A DNA stretch of 32,638 nt. Origin: Bacillota bacterium (GTDB lineage Bacteria; Bacillota; Clostridia; Acetivibrionales; Acetivibrionaceae). The position numbers and the translations under genes are program-made. The stretch spans positions 1 to 32,638 of the forward strand of contig JAEZUI010000028.1 in the NCBI GenBank assembly GCA_023421115.1. Direction: 5' to 3'. Of the stretch, positions 14,999-24,541 are shown one piece after another; position 1 is the first letter of the stretch; every line of letters begins with the position of its first letter. The notes below the pieces were generated by a model. That model had not been told where the DNA came from. It searched no databases and worked only from the letters and a program-made list of their open reading frames with translations.

Positions 14999-17164
14999 TT
15001 ACGTCTTCCATTTAGCTAAAGCATCTGCAAGCGCCGAGTTTATAGGCTCACTCTTTTCTTGATGATTTAAGAATTTTGCTACTTCCTTCTTATTAACTTG
15101 TTCGCCCTTACGTTTTTTGAAGGCATCAAGCTTCTCTCTGTACCCACAGGAGCAGTAGAAGGATTTGTTCTCGTCCTCACCGCGTATTTCCATCTTTTTG
15201 TGGCACTGAGGACATCTTGCATTGGATACCTGTGAGATTGACTTTCTAAAGCCACACTCACGGTCTGGACATACGAGCATTTTTCCTTTTTTGCCGTTTA
15301 CCTCTAAAAGATATTTGCCGCATTCACATTTTTCCCTTGTAACATTGTCATGCTTAAAGACTTCATTGCTGGAAGTGACATCTTTTACAAGTTTAGTTGC
15401 ATAGTTCCTCATTTCTGCAACAAAGGCAGCCGAGTTAGTTTTTCCTTTACTGATAAGGGAGAGCTGTTGTTCCCATTTGCCAGTCAATTCAGGAGACTTC
15501 AAATCGGAAGGGACAATATTGATTAGCTGAATTCCCTTTGAAGTTGGAAAAATTTCTTTTCCCTTTCTCTCAACATAGAAGGTGTTGAACAGCTTTTCTA
15601 TTATATCTGCTCTTGTTGCAGGTGTACCAAGTCCGCTAGTGCTTTCTAGGGCTTCCCTCAAAGCTTTATTCTCAACAAATTTCCCTGGGTGTTCCATGGC
15701 AGATAAAAGGGTAGCTTCTGTGTATCTTGCGGGTGGTTTGGTTTTGCCGCTAACAGGCTTTACAGATGTCAGTACGGCCTTTTGGCCCTGTTTGATTTCA
15801 GGAAGAGACTGACTGTTATCGTCTTCATCTTCATCCTCTTCCATTTTGCCGTAGCCCTCATATACACTTTTCCAACCCCAGGATTTAACAATTTTTCCCT
15901 TTGCAAAAAACACTTCGCCTTTAGCATCTACCTTTACAGTGGTTTGCTCATACTCAAAAGGAGGATTTAAAACAGCTATAAATCTCTTTACAATCAAATC
16001 ATATATATTGCGTTCCTCTGAATTTAAGGAAGCCAAGTTGACATATTGTTCAGTAGGTATTATGGCATGATGATCAGAAACCTTGCTGCTGTCTACAAAC
16101 CGCTTTGTAACCACAATTTTGTTTCTAAGTATGTTTTGTACAGACTTTGCATAAGGTCCGACAGAAATGCTTTTTAAACGCTCTGTAAGTGTAGGTACAA
16201 TATCCTCGGTTATATATCTTGAATCGGTTCTTGGGTATGTAACTAATTTGTGGGCTTCGTATAATTTCTGCATGATATTGAGAGTTTGCTTTGCTGAATA
16301 ACCATATCTTTTATTTGCATCTCGTTGGAGTTCGGTCAAGTCGTAAGCTAGAGGAGGTAAATCCCTTTTTGCTTCCTTTTTAATTTCAACTATTTGACCA
16401 GTCTGTCCTGTAACCTTTGCTACAATATCATCGGCTTTTTTCTTGTCAAATGTCCTTGTTTGTCCAGAAGCTTTGTCCTGCCATTGAACTGTAAAGCCTT
16501 CAAATCCAGCATTAATGCTCCAGTAATCTTTAGGTACAAACTTTCGTATTTCATTTTCACGTTCTACAATCATGGCCAAAGTAGGAGTCTGAACTCTTCC
16601 GGCGGATAGCTGTGCATTGAATTTACAGGTTAAGGCACGAGTTACATTAAGACCTACAAGCCAATCAGCTTCTGACCTGCTCTGAGCTGAATAAAACAAG
16701 TTATCGTAATCCCTTGCTGGTTTAAGGTTGGCAAAGCCATCTTTGATAGCCTTGTCTGTCTGTGAGGAAATCCATAAACGTTTGATTGGTTTTCTAAACC
16801 CAGCCTTTATAATTATCCATCTTGCCACAAGTTCGCCTTCTCTTCCTGAGTCGGTGGCTATGACAAGCTCATCAATATCATCACGATGCATTAAGTTCTT
16901 TACAACACCAAATTGTTTTGAAGTTTCTCTAATTACTACCAACTCCATTTTCTTTGGCAGCATAGGCAAATCTTCTATATTCCAGGTTTTATATCTGCTG
17001 CTGTAAGTTTCAGGGTCAGCTAAAGTGACAAGATGACCTAATGCCCAAGTCACAATATATCTTTGCCCACTTAAGAATCCGTTTCCTTTTTGATTACTAT
17101 TTAAAACTTTCGCAATATCCCTTGCTACTGAAGGTTTTTCAGCTAAAACTAAAGTCTTTCCCAT
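14999..17164 (-). CDS. topB: DNA topoisomerase III
   Basis: A 721-residue type IA topoisomerase of the TopB class, which relaxes negative supercoils and resolves joined DNA molecules. The TOPRIM domain has LAEKPS (Glu9) and ATDSGREGE (Asp105 region). The catalytic tyrosine is Tyr310 in LVTYPRTDSRYI. The QLSAGRVQTPTL motif follows the TOPRIM domain, at about 185-196. The C-terminus (about 610-690) adds Cys pairs (CECGK, CPDRECGF, CPQCHKKM, CSCGY) typical of topoisomerase zinc ribbons, longer than in the E. coli enzyme. The ATG is preceded by AAAGGA at about 9 bases. All catalytic motifs are intact. Confidence 0.96.
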   Translation of the reverse strand: MGKTLVLAEKPSVARDIAKVLNSNQKGNGFLSGQRYIVTWALGHLVTLADPETYSSRYKTWNIEDLPMLPKKMELVVIRETSKQFGVVKNLMHRDDIDELVIATDSGREGELVARWIIIKAGFRKPIKRLWISSQTDKAIKDGFANLKPARDYDNLFYSAQSRSEADWLVGLNVTRALTCKFNAQLSAGRVQTPTLAMIVERENEIRKFVPKDYWSINAGFEGFTVQWQDKASGQTRTFDKKKADDIVAKVTGQTGQIVEIKKEAKRDLPPLAYDLTELQRDANKRYGYSAKQTLNIMQKLYEAHKLVTYPRTDSRYITEDIVPTLTERLKSISVGPYAKSVQNILRNKIVVTKRFVDSSKVSDHHAIIPTEQYVNLASLNSEERNIYDLIVKRFIAVLNPPFEYEQTTVKVDAKGEVFFAKGKIVKSWGWKSVYEGYGKMEEDEDEDDNSQSLPEIKQGQKAVLTSVKPVSGKTKPPARYTEATLLSAMEHPGKFVENKALREALESTSGLGTPATRADIIEKLFNTFYVERKGKEIFPTSKGIQLINIVPSDLKSPELTGKWEQQLSLISKGKTNSAAFVAEMRNYATKLVKDVTSSNEVFKHDNVTREKCECGKYLLEVNGKKGKMLVCPDRECGFRKSISQVSNARCPQCHKKMEIRGEDENKSFYCSCGYREKLDAFKKRKGEQVNKKEVAKFLNHQEKSEPINSALADALAKWKT

Positions 17165-17414
17165 TTGTATATTCCTTTCAAAATTAATCCTTTAGTGTAT
17201 ATATTAGCACTATTATTTATGAATGTACATAGTTCAACCAATCACAAACACAGGTGTTTATTAGAAAAAACAAATTTTTTTATTCTTAAAATAGATAAAG
17301 TGAATTATTTTGGATTATAGAGTCTATAAAAAAACCAGGAACATGTAAACTCTATATTAAAAAAGTTACAGCAATAAAACAGCTAAAAAACGAACCTAAT
17401 TAAAGTGATAACTT

Positions 17415-17666
17415 GTTTTAGTGTCAAATGACGCAATTACTTGACCTGAGCATTAGAATCTGTTGCCGAAAGCTTGATAATTTGAAGCAAAAATGCCACG
17501 GATGGCATTTTTAGCGTCTCGGGACAGTATGTCCCATAGACGCGTGCGATAATTATCAAGCTGAGGTACGATTTTTGCGTAGCAAAATATCGTTCATCTG
17601 TCTGCCGAATGGCATCTTACAGATTCTATGCGAAGGTCACGTAATGGAGTCGTTTGACACTAAAAC
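17415..17666. mobile_element. MITE-like element, 252 bp with imperfect terminal inverted repeats
   Basis: The left end (17415-17463) reads GTTTTAGTGTCAAATGAC onward to AGAATCTGT. The right end (17619-17666) is its imperfect reverse complement, matching over about 48 positions with a few mismatches. Inside are nested palindromes: CTTGATAAT with ATTATCAAG, AAAAATGCC with GGCATTTTT, GGGAC with GTCCC, and a further pair of arms around TACGATTTTTGC and GCAAAATATCG. There is no coding potential. The compact form and terminal repeats fit a miniature inverted-repeat transposable element or an extragenic palindromic repeat. No clear target duplication is visible. The flanks 17165-17414 and 17667-17802 show nothing else. 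Confidence 0.7.
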
Positions 17667-17802
17667 AACAGGTACGACTTCCATTCAGGTCCCCAAAAGC
17701 CCTAACATTAAGCTTTCAGAGATCTACTTCCTATTAAATCGCTCATATTGCATCATTCTTTGTAAGTGCATCACCAAAGAAGTAAATTCAAAGGACAATA
17801 CT

Positions 17803-20322
17803 TCACTTAACATATTTCGAAATAGGAATATTTATTTCCTTGACACCTTGTGCAACTAGTTTTGCAACTTCTTTAGCCCCCGTTTCGGTAAAATGCGTAT
17901 AATCGGTTCCATTTGATGAAACCAAGTAGAAGGTATATACTCTATTATAATCAAGCGTCCTATAATAATTTAAACACTTTGTCATCATATCTATAATAGC
18001 ACAATCTTTCTCGTCAGCTACTTGCTTCATCGCAGTGCAATAATCAGGAAAATCGTTTATATAAGTATTATTCTTATAATTAAGCCGCGCAACCGGCGTT
18101 ATCAATACCGGTATAGCCCCCTTTGCCCGTGCACCGTCAATGTATTTTGCAAGATATTCCTTGTATGTGGTATATGGAGCAGCATAACGGTCTGCATTGC
18201 TTATAGTCGCGTCATTATGACCGAACTGGATAAACAAGTAATCACCATTTTGAATTACATTAAGGATTTCATCTAATCTACCTTGCTCGACAAAATTCTT
18301 TGAACTCCTTCCGCCAATAGCCCTGTTGACAAACTTAACATCAGTAGTAAAATAATCGCTGATTACTTGACCCCAGCCTGTTTGTGGGTAGTATGAGGCA
18401 TTATAAGTCTGTACAGTGGAATCGCCGGCTAAATATACCGTGGGTATGGTAGCTGAAGTCGGAGCAGGTGTAGATATATTTGGGTTGGTAGTAACGAGGT
18501 CAGAGGTTTGAGATATATTTAAGTAGTCCACATTTGGACCGCCATTTGCAGTGACAGCAGTTGCTCTGATAATATTTTGTCCCTGACTTAGATTTATAAC
18601 TATGCTTGCTTCATTCCAAGTTGTCCAGTCTGCAGTCGTACTAAAGTCCATGCTGCTTTGCGCGAGGTTCCCGTTAACTGATATTGACATTGGTCTACTA
18701 ATGGTAGTTCCATTCGAATATCTAAAAGTCGTTTTATATGAACCTGTTGTAGGCACATTGATGTTCCATTCAACATATGATCCTACTTCATTATTATAGT
18801 TTACATATCCGCTCCCATTATAACCTGTATTGATGGTTTCAAGTATACCGTTGGTTATTGAAGCCTGTTCGGCTTCATAAGTTTTATTGAAAAAATTCAC
18901 AGGGGGCTCAGTTGTAGCTGGGAATTCTGATATCATTCCAAGTAAATATTTTCTCATGTAACCAAAATCTATTGAATTAATACTGCCGTCACTGTTCACG
19001 TCTGCACTCCACTTACCACTCAAATCATGCAAGGTGGAGACAGATATTAAATAACTTCTGAATATTCCAAAATCTATTGATGTAACCCTTCCATCTCCGT
19101 CAACATCCCCTTTTATTTGCTTCACTGTATTTGTGGGAGTAGGGGTGATGGTAGGTTTGACAGAAGCAGTAGGAGACATAGTCAAGAGATCTTTTAAATC
19201 ATTGGCTATTAGACGGGCAAGTTCGGTAGCTCCTGCACGATTAGGATGAAGAGTATCACCGGACATATAAAGTGCAAGTGTTGCATTACTTCCTATAGAT
19301 GTGAAATATGCCGAGCTTAAAACATTGAGATCACATAACCTTACATTTTGCTCATTTGCAACTGCGAGGGTAGTATTTCTATACCATCTGTTTACTGCAG
19401 TATGTAAATTGCCGCTAAAATCCGTTGCTCTTCCTTGTGGAGCGAGTAGCACCATTGTAGCACCTGTAGCTTTAACTTTTACAACCATATCGGACATTAT
19501 TTCTTTAAATTGTGCTTCAGTTGTATTGTTTTTTGAATTGGTATCATTGATACCAAACTCAAGTATGAATATGTCACCAGGCTTAATATATTTCATTATT
19601 GCTTCAAACTGCCCATCATCACGAAAACCCCTTGCACATTGCCCGCTCGCAGCTATGTTTCGTACCTGGAATAAAGAGGGGTCAACATACATTGGCAATA
19701 ACTGGCCCCAACCGCATTGCTCACTTGTGTCTAAAGGGTAGTAATTACACGCTGTTGAATCCCCGCCTATCCAAATAGTTCTATTTGTAACAGGGCTATC
19801 GGACAGCTTCTTTATTTCAAGGGCACTAAGTGTAAAAGCTGCACCTTCTTTTCCTTCAGTAACGAGTATATTTAACTGTCCGTCGGTGATTGGAATTTGA
19901 AATTTATCAACAGCGCAGTTGCCTGTCATGTTTATAATTTGCAAAACACCATCAGCCGCAACACTTGATCTTGTTGTGTTTCCTAAGGTTACTTTTACTT
20001 CATACAGTCCGTTAGGAAGATCAACGTTGAAGGTATTGTTGCTTTTTATTCCGAAAGTGACAAATTGCACGGCATCACTTGAGACACCACTCCCGGAGGC
20101 AGTAACATTTCTCATATTTGATGGGGTATTAAAGCCATACCCTTGAGCCTTATTGTAGGCAGTTGAAGCACTGACACCGATATAATCCCATTGTATGGAA
20201 CCACCACCGAAATCAAACTTGTAATCTGTAATTGCAGCCTTAACATTCTCGTTTACCGGAATGACCAGTATAAGTAGAAGAGAAAGGACATAAGCCAATG
20301 CTTTTGATACATTACGGATCAT
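17803..20322 (-). CDS. Cellulosomal double SGNH (CE12-type) pectin acetylesterase with dockerin and CBM
   Basis: An 839-residue secreted enzyme. Order: signal peptide (1-29, cleavage near VKA-A), N-terminal beta-sandwich (about 32-172), first SGNH esterase (about 182-382; Ser189 in GGDST, Asn259 in GIND, Asp356 and His359), Thr/Pro linker, type I dockerin (about 404-463), CBM35/CBM6-like domain (about 478-605), linker, and second SGNH esterase (about 627-830; Ser635, Asn703, Asp807, His810). Both catalytic sets are complete. Relatives are rhamnogalacturonan acetylesterases that strip acetyl groups from pectin. Both dockerin repeats have calcium-loop residues and carry Ser-Ile at the cohesin-recognition positions. 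An upstream ATG (20338) overlaps the ribosome binding site GGGAGG, so the ATG at 20320-20322 is preferred. 20341-20632 holds no clear promoter. Confidence 0.93.
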   Translation of the reverse strand: MIRNVSKALAYVLSLLLILVIPVNENVKAAITDYKFDFGGGSIQWDYIGVSASTAYNKAQGYGFNTPSNMRNVTASGSGVSSDAVQFVTFGIKSNNTFNVDLPNGLYEVKVTLGNTTRSSVAADGVLQIINMTGNCAVDKFQIPITDGQLNILVTEGKEGAAFTLSALEIKKLSDSPVTNRTIWIGGDSTACNYYPLDTSEQCGWGQLLPMYVDPSLFQVRNIAASGQCARGFRDDGQFEAIMKYIKPGDIFILEFGINDTNSKNNTTEAQFKEIMSDMVVKVKATGATMVLLAPQGRATDFSGNLHTAVNRWYRNTTLAVANEQNVRLCDLNVLSSAYFTSIGSNATLALYMSGDTLHPNRAGATELARLIANDLKDLLTMSPTASVKPTITPTPTNTVKQIKGDVDGDGRVTSIDFGIFRSYLISVSTLHDLSGKWSADVNSDGSINSIDFGYMRKYLLGMISEFPATTEPPVNFFNKTYEAEQASITNGILETINTGYNGSGYVNYNNEVGSYVEWNINVPTTGSYKTTFRYSNGTTISRPMSISVNGNLAQSSMDFSTTADWTTWNEASIVINLSQGQNIIRATAVTANGGPNVDYLNISQTSDLVTTNPNISTPAPTSATIPTVYLAGDSTVQTYNASYYPQTGWGQVISDYFTTDVKFVNRAIGGRSSKNFVEQGRLDEILNVIQNGDYLFIQFGHNDATISNADRYAAPYTTYKEYLAKYIDGARAKGAIPVLITPVARLNYKNNTYINDFPDYCTAMKQVADEKDCAIIDMMTKCLNYYRTLDYNRVYTFYLVSSNGTDYTHFTETGAKEVAKLVAQGVKEINIPISKYVK

Positions 20323-20632
20323 TGTTTTAAAACCTCCCATAATAAAAAAATAATTATTCTTAACCCTATTAATTGGAAAATAGTCCTGAGATAAAGATTG
20401 ATGTTTGATTAACTGCTAAATGTAATAAATAGATTTCTGATTATAAATAAGGAAGAATTGAAATAAGCACTAATTATATTTTAACAATTTGTTTCAAATA
20501 AGTACATATATTTTTAAAAAATATGTTGTTACTAATGGAATTTGATGTAATTATGTTAAATATAATGGGGTCTCTAAAAAATAGAAATCAAGGAAATTGA
20601 AAAGCTATGTAAAAGCTTTATGAGTTAAAAAT

Positions 20633-20667
20633 AAAAGCGAGTAGGAAGTTTAATCCCACTCGCTTTT
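20633..20667 (-). terminator. Terminator of the mdh-malic enzyme operon
   Basis: AAAAGCGAGT (20633-20642) pairs with ACTCGCTTTT (20658-20667). On the minus strand the stem is followed by TTTTATTTTT. It lies 12 bases past the malic enzyme stop codon. Confidence 0.85.
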
Positions 20668-20679
20668 TTATAAAAGTAA

Positions 20680-21852
20680 TTATATTCTAGCAACACCGGA
20701 TTTTCTTGCAGCTTCTTTAACAGCTTCTGCAACAGTAGGACCAACTCTAGGATCAAATGGTGCAGGAATTACGTAATCTGGTTTTAATTCTTCATCACTA
20801 ACGAGAGATGCTATAGCTTTTGCAGCTGCGATCTTCATTTCATCGTTAATATCACTTGCTCTTACATCAAGAGCACCTCTGAAAAGACCTGGGAAAGCGA
20901 GTACGTTGTTGATTTGGTTTGCAAAATCTGAACGACCTGTTCCTATAACTTTTGCACCAGCTTCTTTAGCATCATCAGGCATTATTTCAGGAGTTGGGTT
21001 TGCCATAGCAAAGATTATTGCGTCTTTTGCCATGTTTTTAACCATTTCCTTAGTTACCATGTTTGCAGCTGAAACGCCTATGAAAACGTCCGCACCTACA
21101 AGAACATCTTTTAATGTACCTTTAACTTTATCAAGATTTGAAATTTTAGCCATTTCTTCTTTTTCAGCATTGAGGTTATCTCTGCCTTCGTATATAGCGC
21201 CTTTTGTATCGCAAAGAATTACCTTTTTAAGTCCCATGCTCATCAAAAGTTTTGTTATTGCTATACCTGCTGCACCTGAACCGTTAACAATTACAGATAT
21301 ATCGTTTATATTTTTTTTGACGATTTTTAATGCGTTAAGCATTGCAGCAACTGTAACAATAGCGGTACCATGCTGGTCATCGTGGAAAATAGGAATATCA
21401 CATTCAGCTTTAAGCCTTCTTTCAATTTCAAAACATCTTGGGGCTGAAATATCTTCAAGATTAATCCCACCAAAACTACCTGCAAGAAGTTTTACAGTAT
21501 TAACTATTTCATCAACACTTTTTGTTCTTACGCAAAGTGGGAAAGCATCTACATTTCCAAAAGTTTTAAAGAGAACACATTTACCTTCCATAACAGGCAT
21601 ACCCGCTTCTGGACCTATATCTCCAAGACCGAGAACAGCAGTACCGTCAGTAATAACAGCAACTAAGTTGCCTCTTCTTGTCAATGTATAGGATAAATCC
21701 ACATCTTTTTGTATAGCAAGACAAGGCTCAGCAACACCAGGAGTGTATGCTAAAGATAAATCGTCTTTTGTTTTAACTGGTACTGAACTTATTACTTCGA
21801 TTTTGCCTTTCCATTCACCATGAAGTCTCAACGACTCTTTTCTATAATCCAT
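20680..21852 (-). CDS. Malic enzyme (oxaloacetate-decarboxylating malate dehydrogenase)
   Basis: A 390-residue small-form bacterial malic enzyme, converting malate to pyruvate and CO2 with reduction of NAD(P). Visible signatures are LAYTPGVAEPC (substrate region), ITDGTAVLGLGDIGPEAGMPVMEGK, the metal site IFHDDQHGTA, the dinucleotide-binding VNGSGAAGIA, and MANPTPEI. The ATG follows AGGAGG. The gene lies 36 bases downstream of mdh on the same strand, and a terminator follows it. This order matches the malate shunt of C. thermocellum, where PEP is turned to pyruvate through oxaloacetate and malate, moving electrons from NADH to NADPH. The cofactor preference cannot be read with certainty from the sequence. 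Confidence 0.95.
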   Translation of the reverse strand: MDYRKESLRLHGEWKGKIEVISSVPVKTKDDLSLAYTPGVAEPCLAIQKDVDLSYTLTRRGNLVAVITDGTAVLGLGDIGPEAGMPVMEGKCVLFKTFGNVDAFPLCVRTKSVDEIVNTVKLLAGSFGGINLEDISAPRCFEIERRLKAECDIPIFHDDQHGTAIVTVAAMLNALKIVKKNINDISVIVNGSGAAGIAITKLLMSMGLKKVILCDTKGAIYEGRDNLNAEKEEMAKISNLDKVKGTLKDVLVGADVFIGVSAANMVTKEMVKNMAKDAIIFAMANPTPEIMPDDAKEAGAKVIGTGRSDFANQINNVLAFPGLFRGALDVRASDINDEMKIAAAKAIASLVSDEELKPDYVIPAPFDPRVGPTVAEAVKEAARKSGVARI

Positions 21853-21888
21853 GACTATTAATCCTCCTATTAAATATCTTTATTTAAA

Positions 21889-22839
21889 TTATATATTTTT
21901 TACTTCGTTTAGAACAGCTTTTACACTTTCGGCGGAAGCCCTTAATGCTGCTTCTTCATCAGGTGAAAGAACAAGTGGTATAATACTTTGTACTCCCTCG
22001 GAATTAACTATTGAAGGGAGACTTAAAGCAACGTCTTCAATTCCGTAATTACCGTTGATTACACTACCTACTGTCCTGATAGTGTTTTGATTTTTTAGAA
22101 GAGTTTCAACTATTGCATTGATTGTGATTGCAATTGCATAGTAGGTAGCACCTTTGTTCTTAATTATTTCAGCACCTGCTTTTTTTACTTCTTCAGCAAT
22201 TGCTATTCTGTCTTCAGGAGTAAAAATACCGCCTGGAGCCTGAGAATATTCACCGATGTTTTGTCCTGCGATATGTGTAGCACTCCATGCAGGAAGTTGT
22301 GAATCACCATGTTCTCCAATGATATAGCCATGTACATTTCTAACATCAACGTTAAGTTTTTTACTTAAGAGATATCTGAATCTTGAACTGTCAAGAACAG
22401 TACCGGAACCCATGACTCTTCCGCTTGGAAGGCCAGACCATTTTGTAATCATGTAAGTAAGAATATCAACAGGGTTAGAAACTACAAGGATTACTCCGTG
22501 ATTATAATGCTTCATAATATTTGCTGTTATTTCTTTTGCTATTGATACGTTCTTTTTTGCAAGGTCGAGACGTGTTTCGCCAGGTTTTCTATTTGCACCT
22601 GCTGTGATAATGATTACGTCACAATCTTTAACGTCGGAGTAATCTCCTGAATAGACTGCCATTTGACCTACGAATGAAATACCGTGGTTTATATCCAAGG
22701 CTTCACCATAAGCTTTTTCTTTGTTTACATCAATTAATACTACTTCTGTTGCCATTTGTTGTAGGGACATAGCGAAAGCTGTTGAAGCACCAACAAACCC
22801 TGCACCTATTATAGCAACTTTTGACTTACTTTTAATCAT
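21889..22839 (-). CDS. mdh: Malate dehydrogenase (LDH-like fold)
   Basis: A 316-residue member of the lactate/malate dehydrogenase family. The NAD-binding loop is GAGFVG (12-17), and Asp37 after the second strand favours NAD over NADP. The specificity loop reads GANRKPGETR: Arg84, where lactate dehydrogenases have Gln, binds the second carboxylate of oxaloacetate and marks the enzyme as malate dehydrogenase. The catalytic His lies in IGEHGDSQLP. GGAGG stands 6 bases before the ATG. It is the first gene of an operon with malic enzyme. Confidence 0.93.
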   Translation of the reverse strand: MIKSKSKVAIIGAGFVGASTAFAMSLQQMATEVVLIDVNKEKAYGEALDINHGISFVGQMAVYSGDYSDVKDCDVIIITAGANRKPGETRLDLAKKNVSIAKEITANIMKHYNHGVILVVSNPVDILTYMITKWSGLPSGRVMGSGTVLDSSRFRYLLSKKLNVDVRNVHGYIIGEHGDSQLPAWSATHIAGQNIGEYSQAPGGIFTPEDRIAIAEEVKKAGAEIIKNKGATYYAIAITINAIVETLLKNQNTIRTVGSVINGNYGIEDVALSLPSIVNSEGVQSIIPLVLSPDEEAALRASAESVKAVLNEVKNI

Positions 22840-23373
22840 AATTTACCTCCAATTTCAAATTAGTATTTATCGCATAGATATAAAAAGTGTTTGTTTTTTT
22901 ATCAGTACATAAAATGCGCATAGTTAACATTTTAACATACTTTTTTTTAAAAGTATAAACCGGAATATTGCGAAATTTCAGTGAATTTGTCCAAAATTAG
23001 CAGAATTCTTAATCTGTATCAAGATAAAAGCTTCTATCTCAATGTGACTTGAAACTGTGCGAGTATACTGTTTTTAAAATATATATTTTATATAGGTTAT
23101 TTCGAAAAATTAATATCAATTTTTTGAAAGGTCAATCAATCAGTTGTTTTTTTAGGAAAAACCTTGTTTGAGTTGCATAATTATTATGTATATTAACTAG
23201 CATAACTATTTATAAATATTTAGAAATCACCTATTTAAAAAAATGGATATAAACTTATAGAGGGTTTTTTACGATATATAATTATGTTTACAAAAAAATG
23301 CTAATCAATTTTAAAGTTACTTTCACGTCTGGACATATTCCAACAATACTAAAACAAAAAATAGGAGGACTAT

Positions 23374-24453
23374 ATGGCGATTGAATTAACTTCTTTGTTT
23401 AAAATGGCTGTAGAATTAAAAGCTTCTGATTTGCATCTCACTGTTGGAAGAGCTCCTTCATTCAGGGTTAATGGGAATTTACGAGAAATTGATGCTCCAA
23501 AATTAGCAAGGGAAGACACAATACAATATGCAAAAGCTTGTATGGAGGCTGAGAAATTTGAGCATTTGATGACTTTTGGAGAGGTTGACTTTTCAATGAC
23601 TGTACCTGAGGTTTCAAGGTTTAGAGTTAATGCATTTTTGCAGAGGACTTCTGTGTCTATGGTATTTAGAACTTTGGCTTCAAATATTCCTACCATTGAT
23701 TCGCTGAATCTTCCACCGGTTATAAAGCAAATTTGTGAAATTAAAGAGGGCCTGATACTTGTAACAGGGCCCACAGGAAGTGGAAAATCCACTACAATGG
23801 CATCTATTATAAACGAGATTAACGCAAGTCGTTACGGACACATTTTAACGCTTGAAGACCCTATAGAGTATATTTTTAAACACGATAAATGCATTGTTAA
23901 CCAGAGGGAAATCGGAAATGACAGCAAAACCTATGAAAGTGCTTTAAGAGCTGCATTGAGAGAGGATCCGGATGTTATATATATTGGTGAGATGCGGGAT
24001 GTGGAGTCAATAAGTATAGCAGTTACTGCTGCCGAAACTGGACACCTTGTTCTTTCTACTCTTCATACTCTAGGTGCTGCAAAAACATTAGACAGATTAA
24101 TAGATGTATTTCCACCACATCAGCAGCAGCAGATAAGGGTACAGGTATCAACAGCACTAAAGGCTGTAATATCACAAAGGTTAATACCTGAAGCTAGTGG
24201 AAAAGGAAGAGTCGCTGCCCATGAAATCATGGTTGTTACACGGGCAATAAGCAATCTTATCAGGGAAGGTAAGTCACAAAGTATCAACACGTGCATTCAG
24301 ACCGGAGGAAACATTGGAATGCAAATGTTGGATAAATGTATAGGAGACCTTTTTATACAAAACAGAATAACGAAAGAGGATGCCCTGGAATTCTGTGTTG
24401 ATAAGGATGGAATGCAAAATTACCTTGAAGTAGCTCAGAGAGGAAGGATCTAG
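23374..24453 (+). CDS. pilT: Type IV pilus retraction ATPase
   Basis: A 359-residue PilT-family hexameric ATPase. Walker A is GPTGSGKST (132-140), the Asp box is LEDPIEY (about 160-166), Walker B is YIGEMRD (about 203-209) and the His box is GHLVLSTLHT (about 223-232). The retraction-specific motif reads AISNLIREGK, close to the AIRNLIREGK of known PilT proteins, which supports PilT rather than the extension ATPase PilB. It powers pilus disassembly at the inner face of the membrane. AGGAGG lies 5 bases before the ATG. No other pilus gene is in the window. The 530 bases upstream hold only a weak promoter candidate with TATAAT at 23277-23282. Confidence 0.93.
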   Translation: MAIELTSLFKMAVELKASDLHLTVGRAPSFRVNGNLREIDAPKLAREDTIQYAKACMEAEKFEHLMTFGEVDFSMTVPEVSRFRVNAFLQRTSVSMVFRTLASNIPTIDSLNLPPVIKQICEIKEGLILVTGPTGSGKSTTMASIINEINASRYGHILTLEDPIEYIFKHDKCIVNQREIGNDSKTYESALRAALREDPDVIYIGEMRDVESISIAVTAAETGHLVLSTLHTLGAAKTLDRLIDVFPPHQQQQIRVQVSTALKAVISQRLIPEASGKGRVAAHEIMVVTRAISNLIREGKSQSINTCIQTGGNIGMQMLDKCIGDLFIQNRITKEDALEFCVDKDGMQNYLEVAQRGRI

Positions 24454-24465
24454 GATTAGAGTTTT

Positions 24466-24507
24466 AAATACGTGATGGAATGCAAAATTTCCGTCGCGTA
24501 TTTTTTT
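24466..24507 (+). terminator. Terminator of pilT
   Basis: AAATACGTGATGGAA (24466-24480) pairs with TTCCGTCGCGTATTT (24489-24503), including G-U pairs, followed by a T run. The left arm and loop repeat 16 bases from the 3' end of pilT. Confidence 0.88.
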
Positions 24508-24541
24508 ATACTTTTCTATGCACCCCTTCTTTGGGATTAAT

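Noticed and set aside
17575..17859. 94-residue open frame running out of the MITE-like element
   Set aside because: It begins inside the right palindrome, crosses into antisense of the esterase gene and has no ribosome binding site or family likeness.
20906..21691. 261-residue open frame opposite the malic enzyme gene
   Set aside because: It is the antisense shadow of a strongly conserved enzyme, has no ribosome binding site and resembles no protein family.
21889..22839. L-lactate dehydrogenase
   Set aside because: The specificity loop has Arg (GANRKPGE) where lactate dehydrogenases have Gln, and malic enzyme follows in the same operon.
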